Source: Bacteroidia bacterium (GTDB lineage: Bacteria > Bacteroidota > Bacteroidia > Flavobacteriales > Schleiferiaceae). From it: a DNA stretch of 64,000 bases. How positions within the stretch are numbered: position 1 is the stretch's first letter; each line of letters starts with the position of its first letter. Below, piece by piece: positions 10,301 through 17,654 of the stretch. Under the pieces are notes generated by a model, which saw only the letters and a program-made list of their open reading frames with translations, was not told the origin of the DNA and searched no databases. The stretch spans positions 62,001-126,000 of the forward strand of contig JAUHWL010000006.1 in NCBI GenBank assembly GCA_030424545.1. The letters are read 5' to 3'. A program made the translations under genes and the position numbers.

Positions 10301-10626
10301 TAAAAGTTACAGAAGAAATAAATATCATTTACTATGAAGATTTTGATGAAATATTTCCCAATGTGTTTACACCCAATGAAGATGGTTTGAATGATACTTG
10401 GCAAATAGTGAAAAATATACAGCCTGAGCAATTCTCTGAATTTAATTTAGAAGTGTTTAATAGATGGGGGGGGAGTGTTTTAAAGACACAGAATGCTGCA
10501 TTTTCTTGGAATGGAAATTTTGAAAATAAGAAACTAGCCGATGGGGTATATTTCTGGCTGGTGAGCTACAAAGATGTTTGTGGTAACTATAACGAAGTGC
10601 ACGGTGAAGTACATCTTATGCGCTAG
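7393..10626 (+). CDS. Giant secreted SBBP/PKD-repeat protein with type B T9SS sorting domain
   Basis: The 1,077-residue product starts with a signal peptide (MRLAFQIALILFSLCVLQSADAQ). Residues about 24-235 form the N-terminal domain typical of these proteins (FIKNKGQWHDDALYKLELKN). Next come beta-propeller-type SBBP repeats (ISKFSADGTQLIYSTYLGG, VITKFNASGDSLLASTFLGG). Three PKD domains follow (LWDFDDGTFF, IWNFGDGTTS, NWAFGDGSGS). The C-terminus is a type B, gliding-motility-associated sorting domain (FPNVFTPNEDGLNDTW to the end), which directs export through the type IX system to the cell surface. It is probably adhesive; the ligand is unknown. TAACTTGG, one mismatch from the -7 box, lies at 7381. 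Confidence 0.9.
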   Translation: MRLAFQIALILFSLCVLQSADAQSFIKNKGQWHDDALYKLELKNNTIYVKQNGLRFHLQDPLALQHLHPETGKHSTFPDSILNHVFDVEFNSAAAEVIPLKKDIAYRNYYLGKDKSKWQANVSMYQEVRYKELYPGIDLLLKSGPANLKYDLILAPRANPDNIRWNYNHIDSIYLDQNRLIINTAVGRLVEEAPIAWQIIKGKVVPVEVAFVLNGNIVQIQLGDYKKNKELIIDPNFVFSTYTGSTADNFGFTATYDNNGNSYGGGIVFGNGYPLTTGAFQSNFGGAPIDISISKFSADGTQLIYSTYLGGNDADQPHSMVVDSLGNLILIGITSSLNYPVTPTAFDTTFNGGPTNTIIGQMFYANGVDMVITKFNASGDSLLASTFLGGSNTDGANKGIPFNYGDVARSEVIVADDGDIFFISSSRSTDFPVTVSNAFQDTMAGDQDAIFGALSSDLASLKWSTYMGGSGNDAGYSLKLNTAQSKVFVAGGTKSQNFPIDPNSYQPTFGGINDGWIASFNRSDGAYITSTFNGTTHYDQNFFVALDAEDAVYVFGQTKGLYPTTPGVWQVPNSAQFIHKFSENLKTSLKSTVFGNGSINNINISPTALMVDACKSIYISGWGGATNTEGTTTGMPTTQNAYDTITDGSDFYFLVLDGSWKFIEYATFFGGNNAAEHVDGGTSRFSPEGIIHQAVCAGCGGKSSFPAFPSNVWSTTNNSQNCNLACFKVEFQLQKARVNVVFEPDSSCAPHLLKFKDYSTNVDVMLWDFDDGTFFTGRNPVKVFNTAGFYNVKIIGIDTLCNTSDTALVPLYIFSSNTKSSFIANYDSCDVSYKVSFTNTSPPVTSFIWNFGDGTTSMQLNPVKIYNKPGPHLVYLAIQDSLCGSWDTAYTTIEFKVGGGDLTFSSEYEPCINWQEVVFTPRGSGTYHSFNWAFGDGSGSNQRFPTHQYVKPGTYLITMNAFDTICGHSIKVTEEINIIYYEDFDEIFPNVFTPNEDGLNDTWQIVKNIQPEQFSEFNLEVFNRWGGSVLKTQNAAFSWNGNFENKKLADGVYFWLVSYKDVCGNYNEVHGEVHLMR

Positions 10627-10674
10627 TCTTCAATAAAAATTAGTTTCTTTGAATCCGTTATAAAACCCGAAGAA

Positions 10675-11016
10675 ATGATAAAAATATACCATAATCCGCG
10701 ATGCTCTAAAAGCAGAAGCGCAGTAAGTATTTTAGAAGAAAAAGGAATTGCTTTTGAAATTGTAAAATACATGGACGAGGCGTTAACCGCTGCAGAATTA
10801 GAAGAACTTCTTGATAAATTAGATATGGATGCAAGTGAACTGTTGCGTACCAACGAAGCTATTTGGAAAAGCGATTTTGCGGATAAGGAAATGGAGAATG
10901 ATGAGTTAATTCTACTCATGATAGAGCATCCAAAATTAATGGAGCGCCCCATTGTTGTGAATGGAAACAAAGCTGTTGTGGCAAGACCTCCAGAAAAAGT
11001 TTTAGAAGTATTGTAG
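10675..11016 (+). CDS. arsC: ArsC-family arsenate reductase (glutaredoxin type)
   Basis: This 113-residue thioredoxin-fold protein has the ArsC active site IYHNPRCSKSRSA, with the catalytic Cys at residue 10. The family arginine positions are also present (LLRTNE, ERPIVV, VVARPPE). ArsC reduces arsenate to arsenite using glutathione and glutaredoxin. No arsB, arsR or other arsenic gene is nearby, so a general stress or Spx/YffB-like role cannot be excluded. A perfect 16-bp bidirectional terminator follows 14 bp after the stop codon. Confidence 0.85.
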   Translation: MIKIYHNPRCSKSRSAVSILEEKGIAFEIVKYMDEALTAAELEELLDKLDMDASELLRTNEAIWKSDFADKEMENDELILLMIEHPKLMERPIVVNGNKAVVARPPEKVLEVL

Positions 11017-11030
11017 AAATACTAAGAAAT

Positions 11031-11066
11031 AAAAACCCGCTTTAAATTAATTTAAAGCGGGTTTTT
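11031..11066. terminator. Bidirectional terminator
   Basis: AAAAACCCGCTTTAAA pairs perfectly with TTTAAAGCGGGTTTTT around a TTAA loop. It lies between arsC (plus) and the small membrane protein gene (minus) and can end both transcripts. Confidence 0.9.
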
Positions 11067-11086
11067 TATTAAATATACGGTATGGG

Positions 11087-11257
11087 CTATTTTTCGTCTT
11101 CTTCTTTGTAGCCAATAATTTTATGAGCCAACGCTGGACTCATTTTTTCTATAGCCAACAAGGTTAACCAATAACCTATAAAGCCGCTTAAGAAAAGTAA
11201 CATGCCAAAGCCCATCAATACAATGGTTAAGAAAACAAGAAAGCCTAAAAATTTCAT
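11087..11257 (-). CDS. 56-residue small membrane protein
   Basis: The frame from ATG at 11257 gives 56 residues: a hydrophobic helix (FLGFLVFLTIVLMGFGMLLF and onward to residue about 35), a short amphipathic stretch (AIEKMSPALAHKIIG) and an acidic tail (YKEEDEK). I do not recognise it. The coding assignment rests on an ATG start, plausible codon use, a clear membrane-peptide design, and a location that ends exactly before a bidirectional terminator. It has its own place 93 bp downstream of the EEP gene, on the same strand, so it may be the last gene of the mutL-rhomboid-EEP cluster. Confidence 0.65.
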   Translation of the reverse strand: MKFLGFLVFLTIVLMGFGMLLFLSGFIGYWLTLLAIEKMSPALAHKIIGYKEEDEK

Positions 11258-11350
11258 TTGTCTAATATTTTAAAGGCGCTAATTTAACAATAGAAATCAA
11301 TGCTGCCCAATTTATTTTTTCTTTTTATACAAGGAATTTATCACCAAATT

Positions 11351-12418
11351 TTAAGGCAGTACTACATCTGTATAAATAGGAAAATGATCGCTTAAAACAA
11401 CAGGAACAACCTGCCATCTATTTATCTCAAATTCTTTACTCGTTAAAATATGATCTATGCGCATAGGGAAGTTATATGCCTTAAAGCGCGTATGTGTGGT
11501 GCCAAAACCAAACCCTTTTGCTTGAAAGCAGTCATTCAAAACTGTACTGGCTTTTTTATAGGCATAGCTTGTTGGCGTGTCATTAAAATCTCCGCATAAA
11601 ATAGTTGGGTATGGAGATTTTTCTATAAAAGTAATTACCTCGTTTATTTGGGTGCCTCTAGTTTTAAAACTTGCCAGTAATCTCGTGTAAATGTTCTTTC
11701 CGCTTGATTTTACTTGTTCTTCACTTGCGTCATCTAGCGTTGTAAAAGTTTTTAAATCTTGATTGTTTAAATGAATGCTTGCAAGGTGAACGTTAATAAT
11801 GCGGATCGTATCTTCTTCTATAATGACATCTGCGTAAATAAACTTGTTGTAATAATTCTGCTGGTTAGAGTAAGCTACTTCGCCTGTATTGATAATTTTA
11901 TAGTTACTGTAAATGGCCAATGTCGCACTTTGTTTATTGGCTATATATTTATACGGATGAGAAAATTTTGGCACCCAATTTCCATTGGGCAAATACTCTT
12001 GCATGCATAATATATCAGGTTTTAAACTATCGGTCATTGCAGCCATTGCGGGTGGCGTATTGTGCCATTTTCCTGCACCCGGATAGTGAAATACCCGCAC
12101 GTTGTACGTCATAATCCTGATGCCATTTTTGGTGTTTGAAGGAGCAACATGATTAAATTGTAAAAAAGATTGAATGTGCCACCAACCAAGGCCAATGCAT
12201 AATAGTGATAATAGAAACTGCTTTTTTCTTAGGAGTAACCAATAAAAAATAAAAAACAGATTTATGAGTAACAGCATGGGCACACCTAAACTAACAATGC
12301 CTACCAATGGTATTGTAGAAGGATTTACAAACCATGCTAAATAGCTTAATAATAAAATAAATGCGGCTAAATTGTTTACTAAAAAAAGTATGCGATTAAA
12401 GAATGAGAGCTTTTTCAC
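11351..12418 (-). CDS. Membrane-anchored endonuclease/exonuclease/phosphatase family protein
   Basis: The product is 355 residues. The first about 95 contain three hydrophobic helices. The rest is an EEP (DNase I-like) domain with all core motifs: IMTYNVRVF, the metal-binding Glu in CMQEYLPNG, INVHLASIH, CGDFNDTP and the terminal LSDHFPIY. Such domains hydrolyse phosphodiesters or phosphomonoesters in nucleic acids, inositol phosphates or sphingolipids. With membrane helices a lipid or extracytoplasmic substrate is more likely than DNA, but this is inference. It follows the two rhomboid genes by 15 bp and probably shares their transcript. Confidence 0.87.
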   Translation of the reverse strand: MKKLSFFNRILFLVNNLAAFILLLSYLAWFVNPSTIPLVGIVSLGVPMLLLINLFFIFYWLLLRKKQFLLSLLCIGLGWWHIQSFLQFNHVAPSNTKNGIRIMTYNVRVFHYPGAGKWHNTPPAMAAMTDSLKPDILCMQEYLPNGNWVPKFSHPYKYIANKQSATLAIYSNYKIINTGEVAYSNQQNYYNKFIYADVIIEEDTIRIINVHLASIHLNNQDLKTFTTLDDASEEQVKSSGKNIYTRLLASFKTRGTQINEVITFIEKSPYPTILCGDFNDTPTSYAYKKASTVLNDCFQAKGFGFGTTHTRFKAYNFPMRIDHILTSKEFEINRWQVVPVVLSDHFPIYTDVVLP

Positions 12419-12433
12419 AGGAATGTTCTCACG

Positions 12434-13315
12434 TTATTTTTTTCCAAAATTAAAGAGGAACTCTTTTTCTTCTTTGGTTAATTTATCATAGCCGCTTTTA
12501 CTAATCTTATCAAGAATCTCGTCCATACGTTCTTGGTCTGCCGTGGTGTTTTTCTTGGTTGATGTTCTCTTTTCCTTAGCCGTATACACAGTGCGCATTT
12601 TCGGTTTTGCTTTAAAAAGCGAATTAATTTTATCTAAAAAGTTATAAAACCCAATGCTCCAATCATTTCCTTTTTTAAGCGATGTTACAAAAAAGTACCC
12701 GGCAATGGCTCCGCCAATATGAGCCAAATGGCCACCACTATTTGCACCTGTAACGCCAGCAATATAGGTTACCATGGCAAGTGCAGCCACCATCCAAAGT
12801 TTTACTTCTAATATAAAAAACAGTTTTACCGGCATGTTGGGCACATAGGTTGCAGCGGCCACCAAAATGGCAACTACACCTGCGCTAGCACCCACCAACG
12901 GGGCATTTACGGTAAACGCGGGCGATATATTGTACAGAATAAAAAACAACATTCCACCAGCAATGCCGCCATACAGAAATACAGTTAGCAATCTCCGATC
13001 ACCAAGATATTCTAAAAATATTTTGCCGCTAAAAAACAGAATCACCAAATTCCAGAACAGATGCCAAAAATCGGCATGCAAAAACATGTAGGTTATTAAA
13101 GTCCACGGGCGCGTTACAAACGTAAATGGATCGCTAGAAAGTGCACTCCACTGCGTTATGTAGTATTTAAAGGTAGCAGCGTTTCCTGTAATTAAGAACG
13201 AAACCATATTTACAATCAGCATGGCCACAAAAACGCCTACGTTAATGTAGATAAGTTTGTTGAGGTTGTTACCTTGTGTAAACTGTTCTTTTAATTTTTC
13301 GACAATTGTGCTCAT
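12434..13315 (-). CDS. Rhomboid family intramembrane serine protease (second of a pair)
   Basis: I chose the ATG at 13315, which overlaps the upstream gene's TAA as TAATG and suggests coupled translation; an earlier in-frame codon at 13345 would run well into that gene. The product is about 293 residues with six hydrophobic helices. The catalytic serine is in PLVGASAGVVAI and the histidine partner in GGHLAHIGGAIAG. The last 60 residues are a soluble tail rich in Lys and Thr that ends MDEILDKISKSGYDKLTKEEKEF, a conserved C-terminal module of Bacteroidota rhomboids. Rhomboids cut transmembrane segments of client proteins within the lipid bilayer. Clients are unknown. Confidence 0.9.
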   Translation of the reverse strand: MSTIVEKLKEQFTQGNNLNKLIYINVGVFVAMLIVNMVSFLITGNAATFKYYITQWSALSSDPFTFVTRPWTLITYMFLHADFWHLFWNLVILFFSGKIFLEYLGDRRLLTVFLYGGIAGGMLFFILYNISPAFTVNAPLVGASAGVVAILVAAATYVPNMPVKLFFILEVKLWMVAALAMVTYIAGVTGANSGGHLAHIGGAIAGYFFVTSLKKGNDWSIGFYNFLDKINSLFKAKPKMRTVYTAKEKRTSTKKNTTADQERMDEILDKISKSGYDKLTKEEKEFLFNFGKK

Positions 13316-14055
13316 TACCATTGTCTGTATTGATTGTTTCGCCAATGCTTTATTAAGAAATACCCGAATATCATTCCACCTAAATGGGCAAAGTGCGCAA
13401 CACCATCATTGGTATACATTACGCCATTAAACAATTCTAAGGCGCCATAAATCAACACAAACCATTTGGCTTTTATGGGGAATAAAAAGTAAATATAAAT
13501 TTCTTGTTCCGGAAACGTCATCCCGAAGGCCAGCAAGATCCCGAAAACCGCCCCAGAAGCTCCGAGCACAGGAATGTTTAATAGCGCATTTAAGGCCGCC
13601 ATGGCAGGGTTTTCGTAATTCATACCGCTATGAATAACACTATAACCTTCGGCATTAATTAAATTAATTTGTTCTGTATTTAGTTGGCCAATAACATTAA
13701 AGTATTCAATGGCATTTACACCCATGTGGAGCATGGCTGCTCCTAGTCCAGTTATTAAATAATAGATTAAAAACCGTTTTCCTCCCCACAAATTTTCTAG
13801 TGCTGTTCCAAACATCCACAGGGCAAACATGTTAAAGAAGATGTGGCCAAGATCACCATGCATAAACATGTGCGTGATAATTTGGTGCGGCATAAAGTGG
13901 CTAGATGCAGGAAAATACAGCGCCAAAATACTAGAGAGATTTGTTCCTAAAAAATCGCCCATTACATTGGTACCTAAAAACATCAGGCCATTTAAAATAA
14001 GCAAGTTTTTAATTACGGGAGGTAGCAGGGTGAATCCTTGCGGACGGTAATTCAT
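13315..14055 (-). CDS. Rhomboid family intramembrane serine protease (first of a pair)
   Basis: This 246-residue membrane protease has the rhomboid signatures: THMFMHGDLGHIFFNMFALWMFG (the HxxxN region of helix 2), the catalytic serine in PVLGASGAVFGILLAF and the catalytic histidine in VAHFAHLGGMIFGYFL. It lacks the long C-terminal tail of its neighbour. It overlaps the end of mutL by 4 bp (14052-14055), and its own stop overlaps the next rhomboid's start, so the three are probably translated together. Both rhomboids keep Ser and His, so neither looks like an inactive iRhom. Confidence 0.92.
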   Translation of the reverse strand: MNYRPQGFTLLPPVIKNLLILNGLMFLGTNVMGDFLGTNLSSILALYFPASSHFMPHQIITHMFMHGDLGHIFFNMFALWMFGTALENLWGGKRFLIYYLITGLGAAMLHMGVNAIEYFNVIGQLNTEQINLINAEGYSVIHSGMNYENPAMAALNALLNIPVLGASGAVFGILLAFGMTFPEQEIYIYFLFPIKAKWFVLIYGALELFNGVMYTNDGVAHFAHLGGMIFGYFLIKHWRNNQYRQW

Positions 14056-15899
14056 TTTTGAAATTGTTTTTCTATAAAATCTTTATTGATATGAACAACC
14101 ACAGGTTTGCCATTGGGCGCCAAGTGTGGCATTTCGCAGGCAAACAATTGATCTGCCAAATGTAGCATTTCTTCTGTGCTAAGGCGTTTACCAGTTTTAG
14201 TGGCCCCGTGTTTGGCTAATAAAAACGCAAGTTGGTGGCTTTTGTTTAGCTCAAAATCTTTCTGGTTATTTTTTAATCCTTCAAGAATTTCTTCAAGTGC
14301 CAAAATGCCGTCTTGCTCTTGCATAGCAAGGGGAATGCCTTGTATAACTAGCGTAGTTTGGCCAAGCGGTTCAATGTCAAAACCAAGTTGGCGCAAATCG
14401 TCAATGCAATTTTGTAGCAAAGCCAATTCTCCGGCCTTTATAGTCATGTTTTGCGGAAACAGCAATTGCTGCGATGCACCGCTTTGGTTGGCCAAAGAGC
14501 GTAAAAACTTTTCGTACAAAACACGTTGGTGCGCCCTTTTTTGGTGGATTAAAATGAGGCTAGATTTTGTTCGTTTGGCTATATATGTATTGAATAACTG
14601 AAAGGTAGATTCTTCTTGTACTTGCGTGTTTTCTTCGCTAAAATCGGCCTGTAAATTAAATTGTTGTGGTTCTTGCTCGGGCACAAAAAGCTTTTCCCAG
14701 GGTTGGTGTGCTGGTGATTGCTTTTGGTATGTGCTGCCCGAATATGCAGGAGAATTAGACGAAGTTGATTTTGCTATTTTCTTTTCTTCTTCGGCAAACG
14801 GATTAAAAGTAGGGTCCACCGTTATTTTAGGCATACCTACAAATTCGCCCGGTTTTAGCGGAGGTGTATTTGCCGTATTTCCGAGTTCGAAATCTAGCGA
14901 AGGACTAACATTAAACTGGCCCAACGCGTGTTTTACACTTACGCGAATAATGGCGTAAATGGCTTTTTCATCGTCAAACTTTATTTCCGTTTTTGTGGGA
15001 TGAATGTTTACATCTATGCGTGCAGGGTTTATTTCCATAAACAAAAAATACCCCGGATGTTGATGCGCAGGAATAAGCTCTTCAAAAGCATTGTTAATGG
15101 CATGGTGCAAGTAGTTGTTTTTTATAAAGCGGTTGTTTACAAAAAAGAATTGCTCGCCTCTGGTTTTGCGTGCGTGCTCTGGCTTTAGTACAAATCCGGT
15201 AAGTTTAACAACATCTGTGTTTTCATTTACGGGTACTAATTTCTCGTTGTATTTTCTGCCAAAAATGCCGGCTACGCGCTGCCTTAAATTCCCTGCGGTT
15301 AAATTAAATATGGTGTTTTGTTTGTTGATGAGTTCAAAGCTAACGTGGCAATTGGCTAAGGCTATGCGCTCAAAATCATCAATAATGTGGCGTAGTTCTA
15401 CCTGGTCGCTTTTTAAGAAATTTCTTCTGGCAGGGATGTTAAAAAACAGGTTTTTTACAGAGATAATGGTGCCCTGGTTGCACTGACAGTATTCTTGGCT
15501 TGTTACTTTGCTGCCTTCTATTTGTATTTCTATGCCTAACTCTTGGTTGGCCGTTTTGGTTTTGATGCTTACTTGAGCAACTGCAGCAATGCTGGCAAGC
15601 GCCTCACCTCTAAAGCCCATGCTGGTTATTTCAAATAAATCTTCGGCTTTTCTAATTTTAGAAGTGGCGTGTCTTTCAAAAGCTAAGCGAGCGTCTGTCT
15701 CGCTCATGCCAGAGCCATTGTCTATTACTTGGATTAAACTTTTGCCAGCATCTCTAATCACTAATTTAATTTCTGTTGCGCCTGCATCAATGCTGTTTTC
15801 CAATAGCTCTTTTACAACCGAAGCAGGCCTTTGCACTACCTCGCCAGCTGCAATTTGGTTGGCAACGCTATCGGGTAATAATTGTATGATGTCTGTCAT
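14052..15899 (-). CDS. mutL: DNA mismatch repair protein MutL
   Basis: This 615-residue protein couples mismatch recognition by MutS to excision. The GHKL ATPase domain is complete: ELLENSIDAGATEI, IQVIDNGSGM, TSMGFRGEALASIAAV. The transducer domain follows to about residue 330, then a linker rich in Pro, Ser and Gln (about 345-440), then the dimerisation domain. In MutL proteins with endonuclease activity the latter has the motif DQHA-x2-E-x4-E. Here the aligned segment near residue 450 is HQKRAHQRVLYE, with the Asp, His and first Glu replaced, so nuclease activity is doubtful. The start ATG overlaps the upstream gene's stop (TAATG at 15897-15901). Confidence 0.95.
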   Translation of the reverse strand: MTDIIQLLPDSVANQIAAGEVVQRPASVVKELLENSIDAGATEIKLVIRDAGKSLIQVIDNGSGMSETDARLAFERHATSKIRKAEDLFEITSMGFRGEALASIAAVAQVSIKTKTANQELGIEIQIEGSKVTSQEYCQCNQGTIISVKNLFFNIPARRNFLKSDQVELRHIIDDFERIALANCHVSFELINKQNTIFNLTAGNLRQRVAGIFGRKYNEKLVPVNENTDVVKLTGFVLKPEHARKTRGEQFFFVNNRFIKNNYLHHAINNAFEELIPAHQHPGYFLFMEINPARIDVNIHPTKTEIKFDDEKAIYAIIRVSVKHALGQFNVSPSLDFELGNTANTPPLKPGEFVGMPKITVDPTFNPFAEEEKKIAKSTSSNSPAYSGSTYQKQSPAHQPWEKLFVPEQEPQQFNLQADFSEENTQVQEESTFQLFNTYIAKRTKSSLILIHQKRAHQRVLYEKFLRSLANQSGASQQLLFPQNMTIKAGELALLQNCIDDLRQLGFDIEPLGQTTLVIQGIPLAMQEQDGILALEEILEGLKNNQKDFELNKSHQLAFLLAKHGATKTGKRLSTEEMLHLADQLFACEMPHLAPNGKPVVVHINKDFIEKQFQK

Positions 15900-16156
15900 T
15901 AAAAAATGTAGAATAAAGCGTAAACAAGAGCAACTAAGACTCCGAAAATAATAACCAAACGCATGCCGTAATTTTTGCTAGAACTGGTGCTTCTGCGGTA
16001 CTCCCAATTTTGCCGTAAGCGTTCGCGGTATTTTTCTTTGTCTTCAAACGGTATTTTTTCATTTTTTGTACGCAGCACGTTATCTCTACGTTCTTTGTCC
16101 TCATCATAGTAACGCGATTTTAAATTAAAACCTCGCGTTTTTCTTTGCTTAAACAT
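15899..16156 (-). CDS. Small C-terminally anchored basic protein upstream of mutL
   Basis: From the ATG at 16156 the product is 85 residues; earlier in-frame codons to 16222 would extend it into the heptamer-repeat spacer and look non-coding. It begins with a very basic, hydrophilic segment (FKQRKTRGFNLKSRYYDEDK) with alternating charges. It ends in one transmembrane helix (MRLVIIFGVLVALVYALFYIF), so it should be tail-anchored. I know similar proteins only as conserved Bacteroidota hypotheticals. Its stop overlaps the mutL start (TAATG), which argues for cotranslation with mutL and the rhomboids. Function unknown. Confidence 0.75.
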   Translation of the reverse strand: MFKQRKTRGFNLKSRYYDEDKERRDNVLRTKNEKIPFEDKEKYRERLRQNWEYRRSTSSSKNYGMRLVIIFGVLVALVYALFYIF

Positions 16157-16222
16157 CTTCTTTATTCGGCTTTTGGCAAAGGTAACTTTCTGCAAGATGG
16201 CGGCAAAAGGGAAAGGGGGCAA

Positions 16223-16278
16223 AGTTCAAAGTTGAATGTTCAAAATTCAAGGTTGAATGTTGAAAGTTCAAGGTTCGA
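16223..16278. repeat. Array of eight imperfect heptamers (nGTTSAA)
   Basis: Eight consecutive 7-base units: AGTTCAA, AGTTGAA, TGTTCAA, AATTCAA, GGTTGAA, TGTTGAA, AGTTCAA, GGTTCGA. The core switches between TTCAA and TTGAA, which are reverse complements, so the array can fold back on itself. It fills the spacer between the small protein gene and the acyltransferase gene. Related arrays occur at 30217 and 39413. Confidence 0.85.
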
Positions 16279-16300
16279 TGGGAAAATCTGGGTTAAGGGG

Positions 16301-16861
16301 TTAATAGATTTTCTTGTTGTAATTCTTAGGATTTTTACCTTTTATGTCTTTGTAAAAATCTTCTATGATTTGCATATCGTGTTCAAAATTTCCAGTAAGA
16401 TTTAAAACTTTTCCTACTCCAGCTTTTTTGTTTTCAAAATCTAGAAAACCTAAACATACGGGTACATGGGCATTTAGGGCAATTTGGTAAAAGCCTTTGC
16501 GCCATTTTTCTACACGAGAGCGGGTGCCTTCTGCCGGAACCAAAATAACAAGTTCTTTATTTTGGTTAAGCAGCGAAATGCAATGTTGCACCAAATTGTT
16601 TTTTTTAGATCGGTCTACACCAATGGCGCCTGTCCATTTAAAAAGAAAGCCAAAGATTGATTTTGTGTATTGATCTTTGATAAAATATTTCACATTGATC
16701 TCGAGTAGCCAAAAGGAAAACAAAGTGAACGGAAAATCCCAATTGCTGGTGTGGGGTGCAGCAATCATGACGCTTTTTTTTGTTTGATGGATTAAATTTT
16801 CGGGGATATATATTTTCCATCCAAACAGAAAGAACCAAAATTTAGCGAGGCTTTTTTTCAT
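16301..16861 (-). CDS. Lysophospholipid acyltransferase family (PlsC-type) protein
   Basis: This 186-residue protein has the acyltransferase active-site motif HTSNWD (HX4D) near residue 36, and VPAEGTRSRVEKWRKGFYQIA for the glycerol-phosphate-binding EGTRS motif. A hydrophobic N-terminal segment anchors it. Family members move acyl groups to 1-acyl-glycerol-3-phosphate or related lipids at the inner membrane. It is shorter than typical PlsC, about 240 residues, and resembles the compact 1-acyl-sn-glycerol-3-phosphate acyltransferases of Bacteroidota. It lies alone between the heptamer array and DoxX. Confidence 0.85.
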   Translation of the reverse strand: MKKSLAKFWFFLFGWKIYIPENLIHQTKKSVMIAAPHTSNWDFPFTLFSFWLLEINVKYFIKDQYTKSIFGFLFKWTGAIGVDRSKKNNLVQHCISLLNQNKELVILVPAEGTRSRVEKWRKGFYQIALNAHVPVCLGFLDFENKKAGVGKVLNLTGNFEHDMQIIEDFYKDIKGKNPKNYNKKIY

Positions 16862-16930
16862 TCACCATATTGTTTGTTACGAATGTAGCGATATCAATTT
16901 TCGCCTCTCAATTAAAAGTGGAATAAAAAA

Positions 16931-17332
16931 TTAACGTCTTTTTTTAGTCATTATGCCGTCTATACTAAACTTTCCAGCACCAAGTAAGGCTATTGCAACA
17001 AATGCAACTAGGTACAAAAAAGCCATTTCTCTGTCACCAAATGGGTCGCCTGCATGAATCATGAAAAAGGCAACCGCCATAGTGATTATTGCAGGAATAG
17101 CCGCTAATCTGGTTTTAAACCCAAGAATAAGAATGATGGGAATAATAAGTTCGCCAAACACGGTAAGTACCAATGTTGCCGCAGGGCCAATGCCAAACGG
17201 ATCGGCAAAACGTATATCGCCACCTGCAATTAATTTTTCTAATTTGGGATAGCCATGCGTAAGCATTGCACCAGAAAAACCTACGCGCAAAGCAAATAGG
17301 CCAATGTTTGAGTATAAAGATTTATTTTTCAT
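16931..17332 (-). CDS. DoxX family membrane protein
   Basis: This 133-residue protein has four hydrophobic helices and the DoxX pattern: GLFALRVGFSGAMLTHGYPK near the N-terminus, FGELIIPIILILGFKTRLAA in the middle and FLYLVAFVAIALLGAGKFSID at the end. DoxX-type proteins are quinone-linked or redox-related membrane subunits in some species; for most members the function is unknown. It has no partner enzyme gene nearby and is probably monocistronic. Confidence 0.88.
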   Translation of the reverse strand: MKNKSLYSNIGLFALRVGFSGAMLTHGYPKLEKLIAGGDIRFADPFGIGPAATLVLTVFGELIIPIILILGFKTRLAAIPAIITMAVAFFMIHAGDPFGDREMAFLYLVAFVAIALLGAGKFSIDGIMTKKRR

Positions 17333-17413
17333 GTGGCCAATCTAAATATTACAATGACGATAAAACAGATGAAATAAAATTACTATTCACAATGAAATGA
17401 ACACTCTTGCAGC

Positions 17414-17644
17414 TTACATGGTTTTTTTAAGCGTAAGAAACATGTTGTTAAAATGGGAATATACCTCGGCTAAAAAATTTTCGTCAAGAATGTTTTTTAC
17501 ATCGGCCAAAGAGAGCACTTTTTCTTTGCTCCATTTGTAGCCTTGTTTCATTGGGCCCGCCTCAAACTCTACGTACCATGAGGTATCTAAGGTGTAGATA
17601 ACAATTCTAAATTGCGGGGTAGTTATGCTTTCTGCAATGCGCAT
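17414..17644 (-). CDS. Conserved hypothetical protein, 76 residues
   Basis: The ATG at 17644 is chosen over a TTG at 17665 that would overlap the kinase gene. The product is soluble: MRIAESITTPQFRIVIYTLD, then WYVEFEAGPMKQGYKWSKE and a helical C-terminus LAEVYSHFNNMFLTLKKTM. The strand-strand-helix pattern suggests a small alpha/beta fold, but I know no function. It follows the lipid kinase gene by 10 bp on the same strand, so it is likely cotranscribed with it and the sulfatase. Confidence 0.65.
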   Translation of the reverse strand: MRIAESITTPQFRIVIYTLDTSWYVEFEAGPMKQGYKWSKEKVLSLADVKNILDENFLAEVYSHFNNMFLTLKKTM

Positions 17645-17654
17645 GATTTTGGTT

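Noticed and set aside
10675-11016. Arsenic resistance operon
   Set aside because: Only an arsC-like gene is present; no regulator or pump is adjacent.
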